From positions 1 through 39,748 of the IMG/VR virus record IMGVR_UViG_3300008339_000146: a DNA stretch of 39,748 nt. The stretch is one strand, 5' to 3'. The position numbers and the translations under genes are program-made. The DNA is from a virus. This document shows, in pieces, positions 1-8,291 of the stretch (its first letter is position 1; each line of letters starts with the position of its first letter). The notes beneath the pieces were generated by a model. That model ran no database searches. It was not told where the DNA came from and saw nothing but the letters and a program-made list of their open reading frames with translations.

Positions 1-691
1 GAGCCTGCATCATGGCTTGCTCTTCAGGTGAAGGCTGTTGTTCGCCATCGGCTTGTTGAGCCTGTATCATGGCTTGCTCTTCAGGTGAAGGCTGTTGTTC
101 GCCATCGGCTTGTTGAGCCTGCTCCTCATCTTCATCTTGCATAGAATCTTCTATATCTAAGAATGCGTCGTCCGCCATTGCCTTCTTAAGCTTTATCCAT
201 TTGTCTTTAAGCTGCTTTAATGAAAAGTCGTAGTCCTGCTGTGAATCTTGATAATTAGATTGAGCAGCTCTTGCGCCAAATTTATCCAATTCTTCTTTGC
301 CATAATCTAGCTCTTGCTTGCCATCTGACTCTTTATCTATTCTTAACTTATCTTTTTTCTTTATCGACTTTTTGCTATTTTTTTCTATTTGTTTAAGCTT
401 AATATAATAATCTTTATCCTCGCTAAGATGATCCATAGCTATTTCTTTGGCAATTTTTTTATTCTTAGTATGCTCGCGCTCCACTTTTGTACCTTGTCTT
501 ATAGCTCTGCTACTAAAATCTTTTTCTGTTTTTTTGTCTGCTAGTCCACCCTTAAGTTCATCTTTCTTGAGAGATTTTCCTGCTTTAGAATAAGCTATAG
601 CAACTGCCTGTTTTTGTGGCTTACCAGCTTCAACTTCTGTTTTTATATTTTCAGCAATAACTTCTTTGCTTGATCCTTGCTTAAGCGGCAT
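1..691 (-). CDS. Probable virion protein with tandem C-terminal repeats (3' end outside window)
   Basis: The frame is open from an ATG at 691 to the window edge, so the C-terminus is missing. The N-terminus ([20 protein letters not shown], then [19 protein letters not shown]) is a short lysine-rich motif that I know from the start of many phage structural-region proteins of unknown function. The middle is highly charged and helical (K/E/D rich, about residues 45-150). From about residue 190 it becomes acidic and Q-rich and carries a 19-residue repeat ([17 protein letters not shown] plus two residues), present twice and possibly continuing past base 1. It follows the neck-like gene with a 9-nt gap and is probably co-transcribed with it. 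A virion or assembly role is inferred from position only. Confidence 0.6.
   Translation of the reverse strand, partial: MPLKQGSSKEVIAENIKTEVEAGKPQKQAVAIAYSKAGKSLKKDELKGGLADKKTEKDFSSRAIRQGTKVEREHTKNKKIAKEIAMDHLSEDKDYYIKLKQIEKNSKKSIKKKDKLRIDKESDGKQELDYGKEELDKFGARAAQSNYQDSQQDYDFSLKQLKDKWIKLKKAMADDAFLDIEDSMQDEDEEQAQQADGEQQPSPEEQAMIQAQQADGEQQPSPEEQAMMQA
2..115 (-). repeat. 57-bp tandem repeat inside a coding sequence
   Basis: Two head-to-tail 57-bp units (2-58 and 59-115) differ at only one base, near their starts (GCATC versus GTATC). A third unit begins at 116 and diverges after about 7 bases. The unit is a multiple of three and encodes 19 residues, so copy changes keep the frame. More copies may lie beyond the window edge. 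Confidence 0.9.
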
Positions 692-700
692 ACTTGTCCT

Positions 701-1537
701 CTAAAAGAAATCGATATTCCATCTTTTCTGATAATAACCTTTAATTGCGTCTTTTTGCATTTGTATAAGATCACCAAGATCTTTTATTCTTGCAGCTAAA
801 AATTGAGGTCCTGGAGTGCCTACTGACTGGCTTACTCCATCGATACTTACACCCACTGAGGTGTGCGGAAATATAAGCGGGCCGATAAAAGTTAGTATCT
901 TATAAGCTGCTAAATTCTCTATTAGTTCAATTATAGCTGCGGGAACCTTGTCTTTCTCAAATCCTGCCTGATATTTTACCCTCACAGCTCCTGGAAAGTT
1001 ATCTAGGCCGATAGCTCTTAGTGCATGAAACTGTGTACCAGAAAAAGCAGATAGTAAAAAACCAGATAAGCTAGTTCCAAATGCTGGAACAAGTTGCATG
1101 ACGCCTTCTTGTGGCATAAGATGAACATGCTCCATTGGAAACTGAACAAAGCCTAGATTTGTTTGATCATTAGAGAAGCTTAGCTGTACTTCCTCTATTG
1201 ATATAACATTCGGATGATTTAACTTAAGATAATTATAGTTCCAATTAAACTCATGCCTATTGTAGTCATGTTTCTCTTCGAATGTTACCGGCGTTATGTA
1301 TAAGTCCAGTTCATGTTCTATCTGAGATATCGCACTATCTATATAGTGCTTTATGGTGTCGTCTGAGATTGATTCATTAGTGAGCGCAGAGGTTAGCGGT
1401 ATTCCAAATAGTGCTCGCTTCCTGAGATTTTCTGGAGTTGGAAGCGGCATATATCTTTCAAATGTTCCACTAGTATCTTGACCGTCTTTTGCCCATAACG
1501 GATAAAGTCCTACTCGTGGTGTTCTTGACATTGGCAT
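701..1537 (-). CDS. Putative head-tail connector/neck protein
   Basis: 278 aa, soluble, no signal peptide. I do not recognise an exact family. A helical segment around residues 57-80 (SDDTIKHYIDSAISQIEHEL) followed by beta-rich sequence, then a C-terminal helical part (residues ~200-220), resembles the head-tail connector (gp6-like) proteins of siphoviruses and myoviruses, where such a segment marks the start of the adaptor fold. Start: ATG at 1537 overlaps the stop of the upstream gene (TAATG), with GGTGG 6 nt upstream; an ATG two codons in is also possible. It lies between unknown probable virion genes, which fits a neck role. The function is inferred. Confidence 0.5.
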   Translation of the reverse strand: MPMSRTPRVGLYPLWAKDGQDTSGTFERYMPLPTPENLRKRALFGIPLTSALTNESISDDTIKHYIDSAISQIEHELDLYITPVTFEEKHDYNRHEFNWNYNYLKLNHPNVISIEEVQLSFSNDQTNLGFVQFPMEHVHLMPQEGVMQLVPAFGTSLSGFLLSAFSGTQFHALRAIGLDNFPGAVRVKYQAGFEKDKVPAAIIELIENLAAYKILTFIGPLIFPHTSVGVSIDGVSQSVGTPGPQFLAARIKDLGDLIQMQKDAIKGYYQKRWNIDFF

Positions 1538-2847
1538 TAATTACCACCGTTTTTTTTGATGCCCTGTACATGCTTTAATCTAGAAAGCTGCTCAGGTGCA
1601 AGTCTCTCTACTATTTTTTGCTGCAACTCTTTCACAAATTCTGGATTGGCTTGGCTTATCTTTAAGGCTGGATCTACTTTAGTGTTAACGTTAGTGCCTC
1701 TTCCTTCATCCTCTTTTATTCCGCCAGCGGACTGTGCAGCGCCTTCTTTTATAGACTTGGTTCCCTGTACAGAAGAAGCGTCGTCGTGTCCTTGAAAACT
1801 AAATAAATCATCTGCGCTTTCGCCAGAACTCATGCCTGCCGTTGCTACTTGTGCTTCGGCCTCTTGCCTTTTTTCATTTCTTAGTTTATTATTTTCTTTC
1901 GCTATCTGACTTACGCGATCTACTGCTTCAATTTTTTTCTGACTATGTTGAGGATTATTTCTAGCAAAATCATGCTTAAACTTAATTATTAATTTTGTTT
2001 TTTCTTTTGGGTCGGTTATGTGTGCTATACTTTTATTATATTCTTCTAGTGCTTGATCTAGGTCTCCTCCTACCTCAGACATTATTTTATTTTTATTTGA
2101 GCTTAAGTGGAGTACAGGATTTTCTGACGGATCTGATAACAGGCCCGTTTTATGCTGATGATTAGATAGCCAACCAGTGGCGGCCTCTTTAAGATTTTGC
2201 AACATAGCAGAAGATGGCTCGCTAGGCTTTATTCCTCTTGAAATTATTTGATCATGTGTTAATATATCGTGAGCTCCAGCAAGTCTTTCTGCTTCTCTTG
2301 GACTATAGCCCTGACTTATAAATTTCTTTATAGCTTCTACATGATGAGGTGCGTAACTACTTTTAGCTGACCATTCTGATCTACTTCCAGATGCAGCGGC
2401 AGTAGGCTTTTCAGCTACTGGCTGTTGAGTAGTGGGGTCAGCTTGCACTTTTTCCTGCTTAGGAGGAGCTTTCTGCTGTTGCTGTTGCTGTGATTGCCAC
2501 TCACGAATAGCGCGCTCTTGCGCTGTGTCTTCTTCATCTGATTGCGAATAAGAAGGCTCTTCTTCATCATATTGCTCAGTGTTATCTTCATCTTCTGGAT
2601 CTCTATCATAGGACTGCGGCGCATCTTCATCTGAGAACTCATCGTCATATTGCTCTGGATTATCCAGACCGCCGCCTATTTGTCGCTCCCATAAACTTTG
2701 ACCGTAATCTGAATCTTCATCGTCATCATACACTGCTTTAACAAAACGTTCTTCTATAGCATGAAAAAGTTCTGGATTGTTCTTAAATAGCTCGCTATTG
2801 TCTTTAATTTTTTTTGAAATTGATCTTAATAGTTGCTCTATATTCAT
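1537..2847 (-). CDS. Acidic low-complexity probable structural protein
   Basis: 436 aa of unknown function. The N-terminal 40 residues are helical (MNIEQLLRSISKKIKD). Residues ~40-115 are very acidic (D/E/S/Y/Q rich), followed by a Q run (QQQQQQ near 120). A recognisable island at ~165-190 (HHVEAIKKFISQGYSPREAERLAG) is a short motif found in several phage head-region proteins. The remainder is helical and charged. The layout (acidic, disordered, helical) is compatible with a head-internal or scaffold-type protein, but I cannot assign one. It follows the 373-aa gene after one base (TAA-C-ATG), so the two are translationally coupled. Confidence 0.55.
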   Translation of the reverse strand: MNIEQLLRSISKKIKDNSELFKNNPELFHAIEERFVKAVYDDDEDSDYGQSLWERQIGGGLDNPEQYDDEFSDEDAPQSYDRDPEDEDNTEQYDEEEPSYSQSDEEDTAQERAIREWQSQQQQQQKAPPKQEKVQADPTTQQPVAEKPTAAASGSRSEWSAKSSYAPHHVEAIKKFISQGYSPREAERLAGAHDILTHDQIISRGIKPSEPSSAMLQNLKEAATGWLSNHQHKTGLLSDPSENPVLHLSSNKNKIMSEVGGDLDQALEEYNKSIAHITDPKEKTKLIIKFKHDFARNNPQHSQKKIEAVDRVSQIAKENNKLRNEKRQEAEAQVATAGMSSGESADDLFSFQGHDDASSVQGTKSIKEGAAQSAGGIKEDEGRGTNVNTKVDPALKISQANPEFVKELQQKIVERLAPEQLSRLKHVQGIKKNGGN

Positions 2848-2848
2848 G

Positions 2849-3970
2849 TTATGGCTTTTTGGCTTTTATTTCTGCAAGCCTTCGCATTGCATCTTCTTTT
2901 CCAAGTTTTTTATCAGCTGAACTGGACGTTATCACCGGCGGTTTTTCCATCCTGTCCCAGTCACTGCGATTGCTGTCTTTACCTATTACCGGGGGTATCT
3001 CTGCGTTGAACTTTACATTACTTAAATCCTGTGATGCCGCAGTTTGAGTTGATTGCTGTGGTCTAGAAGTAACACCCATTCTTGCCAGGTGACTGTCTGT
3101 ATCTAGCGGAGACACTTGTGCATGTGCTGGACTAGACTTGCCTTTTCCAGCAGGTCTTTCTTGGTATGAATCAAGGAAGTCCATCATTTGATTTGCCTCA
3201 AAATCACGCATTGAGTTTTCATAGTTAGCATGATGCGCCCCAGATAGGTCAGCGTTTGACATTCCGTAATATGAGAATATCGGCGCGCTATCAAACGGAT
3301 GCGGCTCGTAGTAGCCTTTTGATTTATGATCGTGATCTATATCGATATGCTTTCCATTTATGTGTGTCTCTTCAAGAGGCCAAGCGCCTTTATGTCCGTG
3401 ACCATGAACTTCCTCAGCATAACTAAAATGAGGCGCTTGAGATAAGTAGTCGTATGTAGAATGTTCTCTCGCTAAACCTTTTGTAGCAGTGGAGTAGTGC
3501 TCTTGCTTGTATGGGTTATCTATGCTTGATATTCCGCTCTTGTTCTGAAACTGATTTCTTTCCCAGGGCTTTGGATCAACCCAGTCTGCCTTTAGTGCTC
3601 CATTAGTGTGGTCTATGCTGCCGTCATTTATCATCTTATCTGTTAGATGAAGCATTTTCATAATTTGACGCATGTGCTGACCGGCAAGTTTTTTATTACC
3701 AGATTTTAATGCAGCAGAATATCTAGTAGCATGATGAGATAGAGCACCATGCATCATATCTGCAAGTATTGGCGTTTGTCTTATATTTTTAGCAAAATCT
3801 AAAACTGCAGTATTGGGTTTTTTTGTGCCTTTTTGCTTTGCCATTTTTTGCAGAGACTCAACTACATAGTCATATAGTTTTTGATCTGCCAATGACTCTA
3901 TAAAGGAATTCAGCCCGTTATTAGCTGCTGTTTTTCTCAATAAGATTTGTTTAAAATTAGCTATTCTCAT
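2849..3970 (-). CDS. Hypothetical His-rich phage protein
   Basis: 373 aa, family not recognised. The N-terminal third is basic and helical (residues 1-130, with HMRQIMKMLHLTDKMI). The centre is rich in His, Asp and Tyr (HGHGHKG, IDIDHDHKSKGYYEPHPF around residues 190-225), which could bind metal, although no known motif is complete. The C-terminal ~90 residues are Ser/Pro/Lys rich and probably disordered. It shares general composition, but no alignable sequence that I can see, with the His-rich paralogs at 38540-39748. It is flanked by probable virion genes; the 108-aa gene lies 8 nt upstream. Confidence 0.5.
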   Translation of the reverse strand: MRIANFKQILLRKTAANNGLNSFIESLADQKLYDYVVESLQKMAKQKGTKKPNTAVLDFAKNIRQTPILADMMHGALSHHATRYSAALKSGNKKLAGQHMRQIMKMLHLTDKMINDGSIDHTNGALKADWVDPKPWERNQFQNKSGISSIDNPYKQEHYSTATKGLAREHSTYDYLSQAPHFSYAEEVHGHGHKGAWPLEETHINGKHIDIDHDHKSKGYYEPHPFDSAPIFSYYGMSNADLSGAHHANYENSMRDFEANQMMDFLDSYQERPAGKGKSSPAHAQVSPLDTDSHLARMGVTSRPQQSTQTAASQDLSNVKFNAEIPPVIGKDSNRSDWDRMEKPPVITSSSADKKLGKEDAMRRLAEIKAKKP

Positions 3971-3978
3971 GACATCTC

Positions 3979-4305
3979 CTAGATCTCAAGAAGCTCAGCT
4001 CTCACGGGGTTTGCACTTGCTCTGATATATTTAGCTTGACATAGAACGTAGTGATCTCCAGCAAGAACTTTCACAGCAGGAGACGTGGTTGCTGTAACTG
4101 CCGCGCCAGATGTGTCATCGCTAAACGCTACATAAGTATCAGCGGAAACCTGGATCCTCAGGATATTTCCTTGACCTACTTCTACCCAGCTAGAGGACAG
4201 ATTTGCAGAAATAACTTTACCTGGAATTAGAAGAGCCTGAAGTGCTTGTGCTACATCGACTGTACTTAGGGTAACTAGTTTTCTTACTTTGCTTAGAGAT
4301 GACAT
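3979..4305 (-). CDS. Small beta-rich probable virion protein
   Basis: 108 aa. The sequence alternates short hydrophobic and polar stretches (VISANLSSSWVEVGQG, LRIQVSADTYVAFSDDTSGAA, KVLAGDHYVLCQAKYIRASA), typical of a compact beta-sandwich such as a capsid decoration or small tail protein. The family is not recognised. It has a good ribosome site (TAGGAG before ATG) and is the first gene after the promoter element at 4338-4344, so it probably heads the transcript that continues through the 373-, 436- and 278-aa genes. A decoration or virion role is inferred. Confidence 0.5.
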   Translation of the reverse strand: MSSLSKVRKLVTLSTVDVAQALQALLIPGKVISANLSSSWVEVGQGNILRIQVSADTYVAFSDDTSGAAVTATTSPAVKVLAGDHYVLCQAKYIRASANPVRAELLEI

Positions 4306-4337
4306 CGTGACTCCTATATGGCCAATAATACTAGATT

Positions 4338-4344
4338 ATTATAC
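4338..4344 (-). promoter_or_regulatory. GTATAAT -10 element upstream of the 108-aa gene
   Basis: The minus strand reads CTGGTATAATAAT. The TGG before TATAAT makes a classical extended -10 (TGnTATAAT). The start codon is 32 nt downstream behind a Shine-Dalgarno sequence. No convincing -35 box at 16-18 nt. Confidence 0.6.
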
Positions 4345-4363
4345 CAGAATAAAGAGCCAGAGA

Positions 4364-5992
4364 CTAGAGTCTATATTTGCCATTTATAGCATTTATAAGC
4401 TGACGTTGGCCATTAGAATAGACTAGGCATGATGAGTTGAGCCAAGAACTCGGACCTATATTGTAGCCTAATTTTAATTTTGAACTTGTACCAACCTGCC
4501 AAGCACCGCGAAGTATCTCAGGTGAGTGGCTGTGCCCTGTGACCGAATTTCCATAAGCAAATTCCATAGACTGAAGCCCACCCCTGGCGCCATTGGCCCC
4601 CTTGTCTCCATGGGCACCTAGCTGTATTTCTGCTATGCGTAAATCTTGATCTCGCTTTAACCACTTGATTTTATTGATGCATTTAGGATCTAAATTGGCC
4701 ATTACTTCTATGCCATAGCGCAATGGATCTTCGCTTGTAGTAACGTAATGCAGCGCAAGCTCTAGAAAAGACTTATAGTTATACGGATCATTTTTAAAAT
4801 CGCCACGCTGAAGAAATCTGTCTAGAAATTCATCATGATTAGATTTTACGACAACCACCTCATCTGCAAGCATAGTTAGATACTCTAGATCACGTGCTAC
4901 AATATTCAATTCTTCGCGCAGATTAAGTTGACCTAGTTCAGCACGTTTTGCCTTAGTGTCAATATTGTGAGCCTCATGGTGATTAATTGACTTGCCATCA
5001 AAAAGATCATGCATAACTAGTCGCTTTGGCTTAAGCGTTCTGCAGACGTCATCCCATACAATTTTAGTCATAGGACATGTGCTGCCTGAGTGCCAGTCGC
5101 CTAGAACAAAAGCCTCTGGTCTAACTTTTTTTGTTGCGCCAGATGGCGAATACTCTACTCCAAGATCGATAAGTTTGCCATTATTGTCACATTGAAATTG
5201 CCTAAAATGATACTCATCTGAGTCGCCTATCTCTACTATTAGACCACCCATCACATGATCATAGGCGGCAATATATGCAGTACGATTAGACATATAGTTT
5301 GCAGATGTATAGTCAGGCACAGTTACAGCGCCTGTCGTCATGAGAAAGTGAGGCAATTTAGTATTAGATACAGGGCTAGACTTTAGTCGCTGCTTGGGCG
5401 ATGCATATACAAAACTGCCCTCACGCTGCCCTATTCGACCTAGACCGATTATAGGATCAATGTGCTTGGCAGCTAGCTTAATTGTAGAAAGAAATATATT
5501 TGAGTTTAACTCTGTATCTTCTAAAACAATAGCTTCATTAGTTAATCGCTTATCTACTCTGCCAAGCGATCCTCTGTCTAGATTAGAAGCAGGATCAGAG
5601 GCTATGAGTATTAGCAATGCTGCATCATTTTTTTTACAATAAGACTTAACAGATTTATACATCTTATTATCAAGCTCACAGCCTGTAACAGCTGTTGTGA
5701 TAACAAATTTTTTGTTGTTTGCTACAGTTGATCGTAATTTATCTAGCTGTTGCTCGGTCATTAAATCTTCAATGTAAACATCTAGAAAACACCTAGGATA
5801 CTTCCTACGAGCCTCTTCATCAAGATTAGACAGAGATCCGTAATGATGCTTGAGCATGTCTTTTGTATATTCTGTATTAGAAGTAAAGTCTTCTACACTA
5901 AGATCACAGCGCATCTTCTTACGAAGAGTCGCATAATCTCGCAGCATAGTCTTCTTCTTATCTGAGACGTTGTTTTGCTTATTAGTTGTCAT
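4364..5992 (-). CDS. A1-like metallophosphoesterase (putative DNase)
   Basis: 542 aa. The C-terminal half has the order of metal-binding motifs of the calcineurin/Mre11-type phosphoesterase superfamily: LGDWHSG (~296), DLFDGKS, KSNHDEF (~383), GAHGDKG (~455) and GHSHSP (~484). The ending (VGTSSKLKLGYNIGPSSWLN) and the length of 542 aa resemble the T5 pre-early A1 protein (about 556 aa), which is needed for host DNA breakdown; I recall this similarity and have not aligned it. The N-terminal half is a separate alpha/beta region. ATG at 5992 overlaps the DUF3310 gene by 11 nt, with AGGA upstream. The likely role is degradation of host or competitor DNA. It differs from the second phosphoesterase at 20460, which is gp47-like. 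Confidence 0.7.
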   Translation of the reverse strand: MTTNKQNNVSDKKKTMLRDYATLRKKMRCDLSVEDFTSNTEYTKDMLKHHYGSLSNLDEEARRKYPRCFLDVYIEDLMTEQQLDKLRSTVANNKKFVITTAVTGCELDNKMYKSVKSYCKKNDAALLILIASDPASNLDRGSLGRVDKRLTNEAIVLEDTELNSNIFLSTIKLAAKHIDPIIGLGRIGQREGSFVYASPKQRLKSSPVSNTKLPHFLMTTGAVTVPDYTSANYMSNRTAYIAAYDHVMGGLIVEIGDSDEYHFRQFQCDNNGKLIDLGVEYSPSGATKKVRPEAFVLGDWHSGSTCPMTKIVWDDVCRTLKPKRLVMHDLFDGKSINHHEAHNIDTKAKRAELGQLNLREELNIVARDLEYLTMLADEVVVVKSNHDEFLDRFLQRGDFKNDPYNYKSFLELALHYVTTSEDPLRYGIEVMANLDPKCINKIKWLKRDQDLRIAEIQLGAHGDKGANGARGGLQSMEFAYGNSVTGHSHSPEILRGAWQVGTSSKLKLGYNIGPSSWLNSSCLVYSNGQRQLINAINGKYRL

Positions 5993-6374
5993 TAAGGCAT
6001 TCCTTTAATATATATCTATTTATGTACCAGATTGCTTTTTGCAAATCTTCTTTTGTTCTTGTCGGATCTTTTTTACCTGCACGTGAAATATACTTTAGAG
6101 CATTAGCGAGCCTAAAGTCTAATTGCCAGTCTTCAATAACGTCAATTGGCTCTATGGTTGCAAAATTGTAGTGCTTAGGCTTATTGATTACATCTTCTTT
6201 TTTGGCAGTGCTGCTAGTCTGTCTGAGTTTAGCAAATCTAGTTGAATCCTCTTCAAGATAGGTTTCTTGTGGAAGATTTCTTATGATCGCGCAATTACTG
6301 CACATACTGTCATTTTTAGAATATATATCTATGTGTGTATTCATGCCACATTTAGTGCAAGGCCAAACGCTCAT
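5982..6374 (-). CDS. DUF3310 protein with N-terminal zinc ribbon
   Basis: 130 aa. Residues 6-28 form a CxxC-x15-CxxC zinc ribbon (C6, C9, C25, C28). Residues ~65-125 match DUF3310 (INKPKHY, then IEPIDVIEDW, ANALKYISRAGKK, DLQKAIWYINRYI), a small phage and bacterial domain sometimes loosely annotated as nucleotide-kinase-like; its activity is not established. It overlaps the upstream gene by ATGA (6374-6371) and the downstream A1-like gene by 11 nt, so the three are translationally coupled. Confidence 0.8.
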   Translation of the reverse strand: MSVWPCTKCGMNTHIDIYSKNDSMCSNCAIIRNLPQETYLEEDSTRFAKLRQTSSTAKKEDVINKPKHYNFATIEPIDVIEDWQLDFRLANALKYISRAGKKDPTRTKEDLQKAIWYINRYILKECLNDN

Positions 6375-6817
6375 CGATCCTCCCAGAGTTTCTTATATAT
6401 CTTATCGCTTCTAGGCTGTCTTTTACCGCTGAATGTTTCCAACGGTTCTTTTACTACGAATATAGCACTCTCTAATTCTTCAGAGTCTTTAGTAGAAGAC
6501 TGCAACGCCAAATAAACATTTAGATAATGTGCACCCATAGCTTCATTGCCATAAACTACACCTTTATCTGCAGTTATAGCAAAGCATGGTCCTACAATAA
6601 CATTCGACACAATTTTAGTTATATCATGAGATACCTGAGCGACTATGCTTGGTGTTAAATCTGATCTAAAATTTAAATGTAGTACTGTTTTTTCGTACTC
6701 AGCAAGAACTACTGGCCTTGCATCATCTAAGTAATATATTTCGGCAAGATTATCTACCATCTCGGCATAATATCTTCCGTCTATTGCTAGTTGTTTTAGA
6801 ATTTTTTTAAGTGACAA
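6371..6817 (-). CDS. Hypothetical phage protein (TTG start)
   Basis: 148 aa, not recognised. An N-terminal helix (SLKKILKQLAIDGRYYAEMV) is followed by alternating strands. The start codon is TTG at 6817 with AGGA 6 nt upstream; no ATG or GTG fits better. The ribosome site lies in the 3' arm of the inverted repeat 6822-6845, whose 5' arm overlaps the -10 element, so translation could depend on which promoter made the RNA (see findings). The gene ends in an ATGA overlap with the DUF3310 gene. Confidence 0.6.
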   Translation of the reverse strand: MSLKKILKQLAIDGRYYAEMVDNLAEIYYLDDARPVVLAEYEKTVLHLNFRSDLTPSIVAQVSHDITKIVSNVIVGPCFAITADKGVVYGNEAMGAHYLNVYLALQSSTKDSEELESAIFVVKEPLETFSGKRQPRSDKIYKKLWEDR

Positions 6818-6821
6818 TTTT

Positions 6822-6845
6822 AATCCTATTTTTTATAATAGGATT
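6822..6845 (-). promoter_or_regulatory. Inverted repeat hiding the ribosome site in read-through RNA
   Basis: Perfect 8-bp arms AATCCTAT (6822-6829) and ATAGGATT (6838-6845) with an 8-nt loop. On the minus strand the 3' arm contains AGGA, the Shine-Dalgarno of the TTG start at 6817. The 5' arm overlaps the -10 element at 6843-6848, so RNA from the local promoter lacks it while read-through RNA could fold. Confidence 0.6.
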
Positions 6846-6849
6846 ATAC
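6843..6849 (-). promoter_or_regulatory. GTATAAT -10 element upstream of the 148-aa gene
   Basis: The minus strand reads ATCGTATAATCC. The start codon is 25 nt downstream. A start site about 7 nt after the element falls near 6836, inside the loop of the inverted repeat. Confidence 0.6.
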
Positions 6850-6868
6850 GATGATTTATATTAATGAG

Positions 6869-7729
6869 TTATGGTACTTTAGGGAGTTTTGTCTGAATAG
6901 TATCTGGTGTAGTTGGTACACTTGGAGATTCAGTTAATTTACTTTTTTTTCTTTTTGGCGTTTCTTCTCCGTGATTATTTTCGCCGTCAGTAAAGCTATT
7001 GAGTGTAAACGTATGAGATATCCAGGGTTTTCCATCTACATGATAGATATCTTGATCATTTGGGTCAACTTGTCCATGTGGAGAGTGGTGTATAGTTACT
7101 TTGTCTGGGTGCGAGAAGTCTACCTGATAATCTTCACTTATGCCCTCTTTTATATACCTATTTAAACTATCTAATTTATTTTGCCTGTCATTAATCTGTG
7201 ATGGATCTAGTAGTGAGCGTGATTTCGGACTCAGACTTTCTTCAAGTAGCTCTTTATGATAATTGTTTGTAAATTTTTTCTGTAGATTAACTATATGTCG
7301 AGCTCTAAGAACGTGCTTCCTGGTTTCTTTATCATCGCGCTTAATTTTTTTAGTATTTGAGGTTAAGAAAAAACGTTCAGGGTCTTTATTTACTGCGTTT
7401 ATAAGATTTGCATATATTTTACGCTGATTTGGAGTTACTTCCCTTCCTCCTCTTTTTTTAATTGTGTTATTTACACCTAAAAAAAATGTACCAAGTGTTT
7501 CTTTAATTTCTTGACTTATTCTTTCTTGATCTGCTTTGTTAGAGTGCCAATCGTACGCGCCTAAGCTATGATTCCATATTGGTGTGTATGGGCCGTTCGG
7601 ATGCTTATCGTTCTTACTTACTGGAGGTTTAGCTTTTATTAAAAAATCTATGTAGTCTTCTCTAGAGATATGTAGTTTCTCAAGAGTTGAGTCTATATTT
7701 TTATGAAGGATCCAGTTGTTCCAATTCAT
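6869..7729 (-). CDS. Hypothetical protein with NWIL N-terminal tag
   Basis: 286 aa from the ATG at 7729. An upstream in-frame TTG at 7762 would add 11 residues, but the ATG forms an ATGA overlap with the preceding gene. It also makes the N-terminus (MNWNNWILHKNIDSTLEKL) line up with that of the preceding gene (DWNNWILQKNAEFTLDKL). The rest is charged and lysine-rich, with a helical region at ~110-190 and a short C-terminal part containing VTIHHSPHGQVDPNDQDIYH. I recognise no enzyme domain. The shared tag suggests that both products go to the same place, perhaps the capsid. Confidence 0.6.
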   Translation of the reverse strand: MNWNNWILHKNIDSTLEKLHISREDYIDFLIKAKPPVSKNDKHPNGPYTPIWNHSLGAYDWHSNKADQERISQEIKETLGTFFLGVNNTIKKRGGREVTPNQRKIYANLINAVNKDPERFFLTSNTKKIKRDDKETRKHVLRARHIVNLQKKFTNNYHKELLEESLSPKSRSLLDPSQINDRQNKLDSLNRYIKEGISEDYQVDFSHPDKVTIHHSPHGQVDPNDQDIYHVDGKPWISHTFTLNSFTDGENNHGEETPKRKKSKLTESPSVPTTPDTIQTKLPKVP

Positions 7730-8250
7730 GGCTGAGTTGTCTTTGCTGCTATTGGCTGCCAATTATTGTTACTTAGCGAGTGAGTTGGTTCAGGCATCTT
7801 GCTGCCATAAGGAATCACGTGGGCCTTTATTGTTTTTTGACCACTGTTAAGTGCTTTCCACGCTCTATGCGAACCATCAGCTATATGATAACCACCATCT
7901 GCTTGACCCATTACTACGATAGGATACTTTAGATCTGACGCTTCAGACCTTGTGTTAAACGCTGGTGAGTTTATGGGTTCATCTGCTTTAAATCCAGTGT
8001 GATTCTGAAACAAATGACTTAAATGAGATAAATCAAAATCTTGCGCTGGATGATTCGACTGCGCGTGAGACACTAGCTGACCAACGTTCCAGCCTTTACC
8101 AGATTCATTATCTCCGTATACTTGATTTTTCCAGTCTATTTTGGCTAACTGATTAACTGTTTTAATATAGTCATTTTTAGATAAGCCTAGTTTATCTAGG
8201 GTAAATTCAGCATTTTTTTGAAGTATCCAGTTGTTCCAGTCGGTGCGCAT
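7726..8250 (-). CDS. ParB/sulfiredoxin-like fold protein with NWIL N-terminal tag
   Basis: 174 aa. Residues 1-30 carry the tag shared with the downstream gene (DWNNWILQKNAEFTLDKL). The C-terminal part has the ParB/Srx signature: a hydrophobic strand (YPIVVMGQ), then YHIADGSHRAWKALNSG at ~121-137 and a strand (IKAHVIPYGS). In ParB the equivalent G-x-H/R loop binds CTP; in other members it binds ATP or DNA. Here the substrate is unknown. The gene starts just after the capsid-gene terminator with a weak ribosome site (GAAGAA) and no promoter of its own, so it probably depends on read-through. Confidence 0.65.
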   Translation of the reverse strand: MRTDWNNWILQKNAEFTLDKLGLSKNDYIKTVNQLAKIDWKNQVYGDNESGKGWNVGQLVSHAQSNHPAQDFDLSHLSHLFQNHTGFKADEPINSPAFNTRSEASDLKYPIVVMGQADGGYHIADGSHRAWKALNSGQKTIKAHVIPYGSKMPEPTHSLSNNNWQPIAAKTTQP

Positions 8251-8264
8251 ACTTTTTCTTCAAT

Positions 8265-8291
8265 AAAAAGGCGACCGAAGTCGCCTTTTTT
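8265..8291 (-). terminator. Intrinsic terminator of the capsid operon (bidirectional)
   Basis: The minus strand reads GGCGAC-TTCG-GTCGCC followed by TTTTT: a 6-bp GC-rich stem with a stable C(UUCG)G tetraloop, starting 29 nt past the capsid stop codon. The plus strand also has a T6 tract after the stem, so it can work in both directions. Confidence 0.93.

Noticed and set aside
2-120. CRISPR-like array
   Set aside because: The repeats are head-to-tail without spacers and are in frame within a coding sequence.
7730-7762. TTG start extending the NWIL-tag gene by 11 codons
   Set aside because: The ATG at 7729 gives an ATGA overlap and an N-terminus aligned with the neighbour; the extension has neither.
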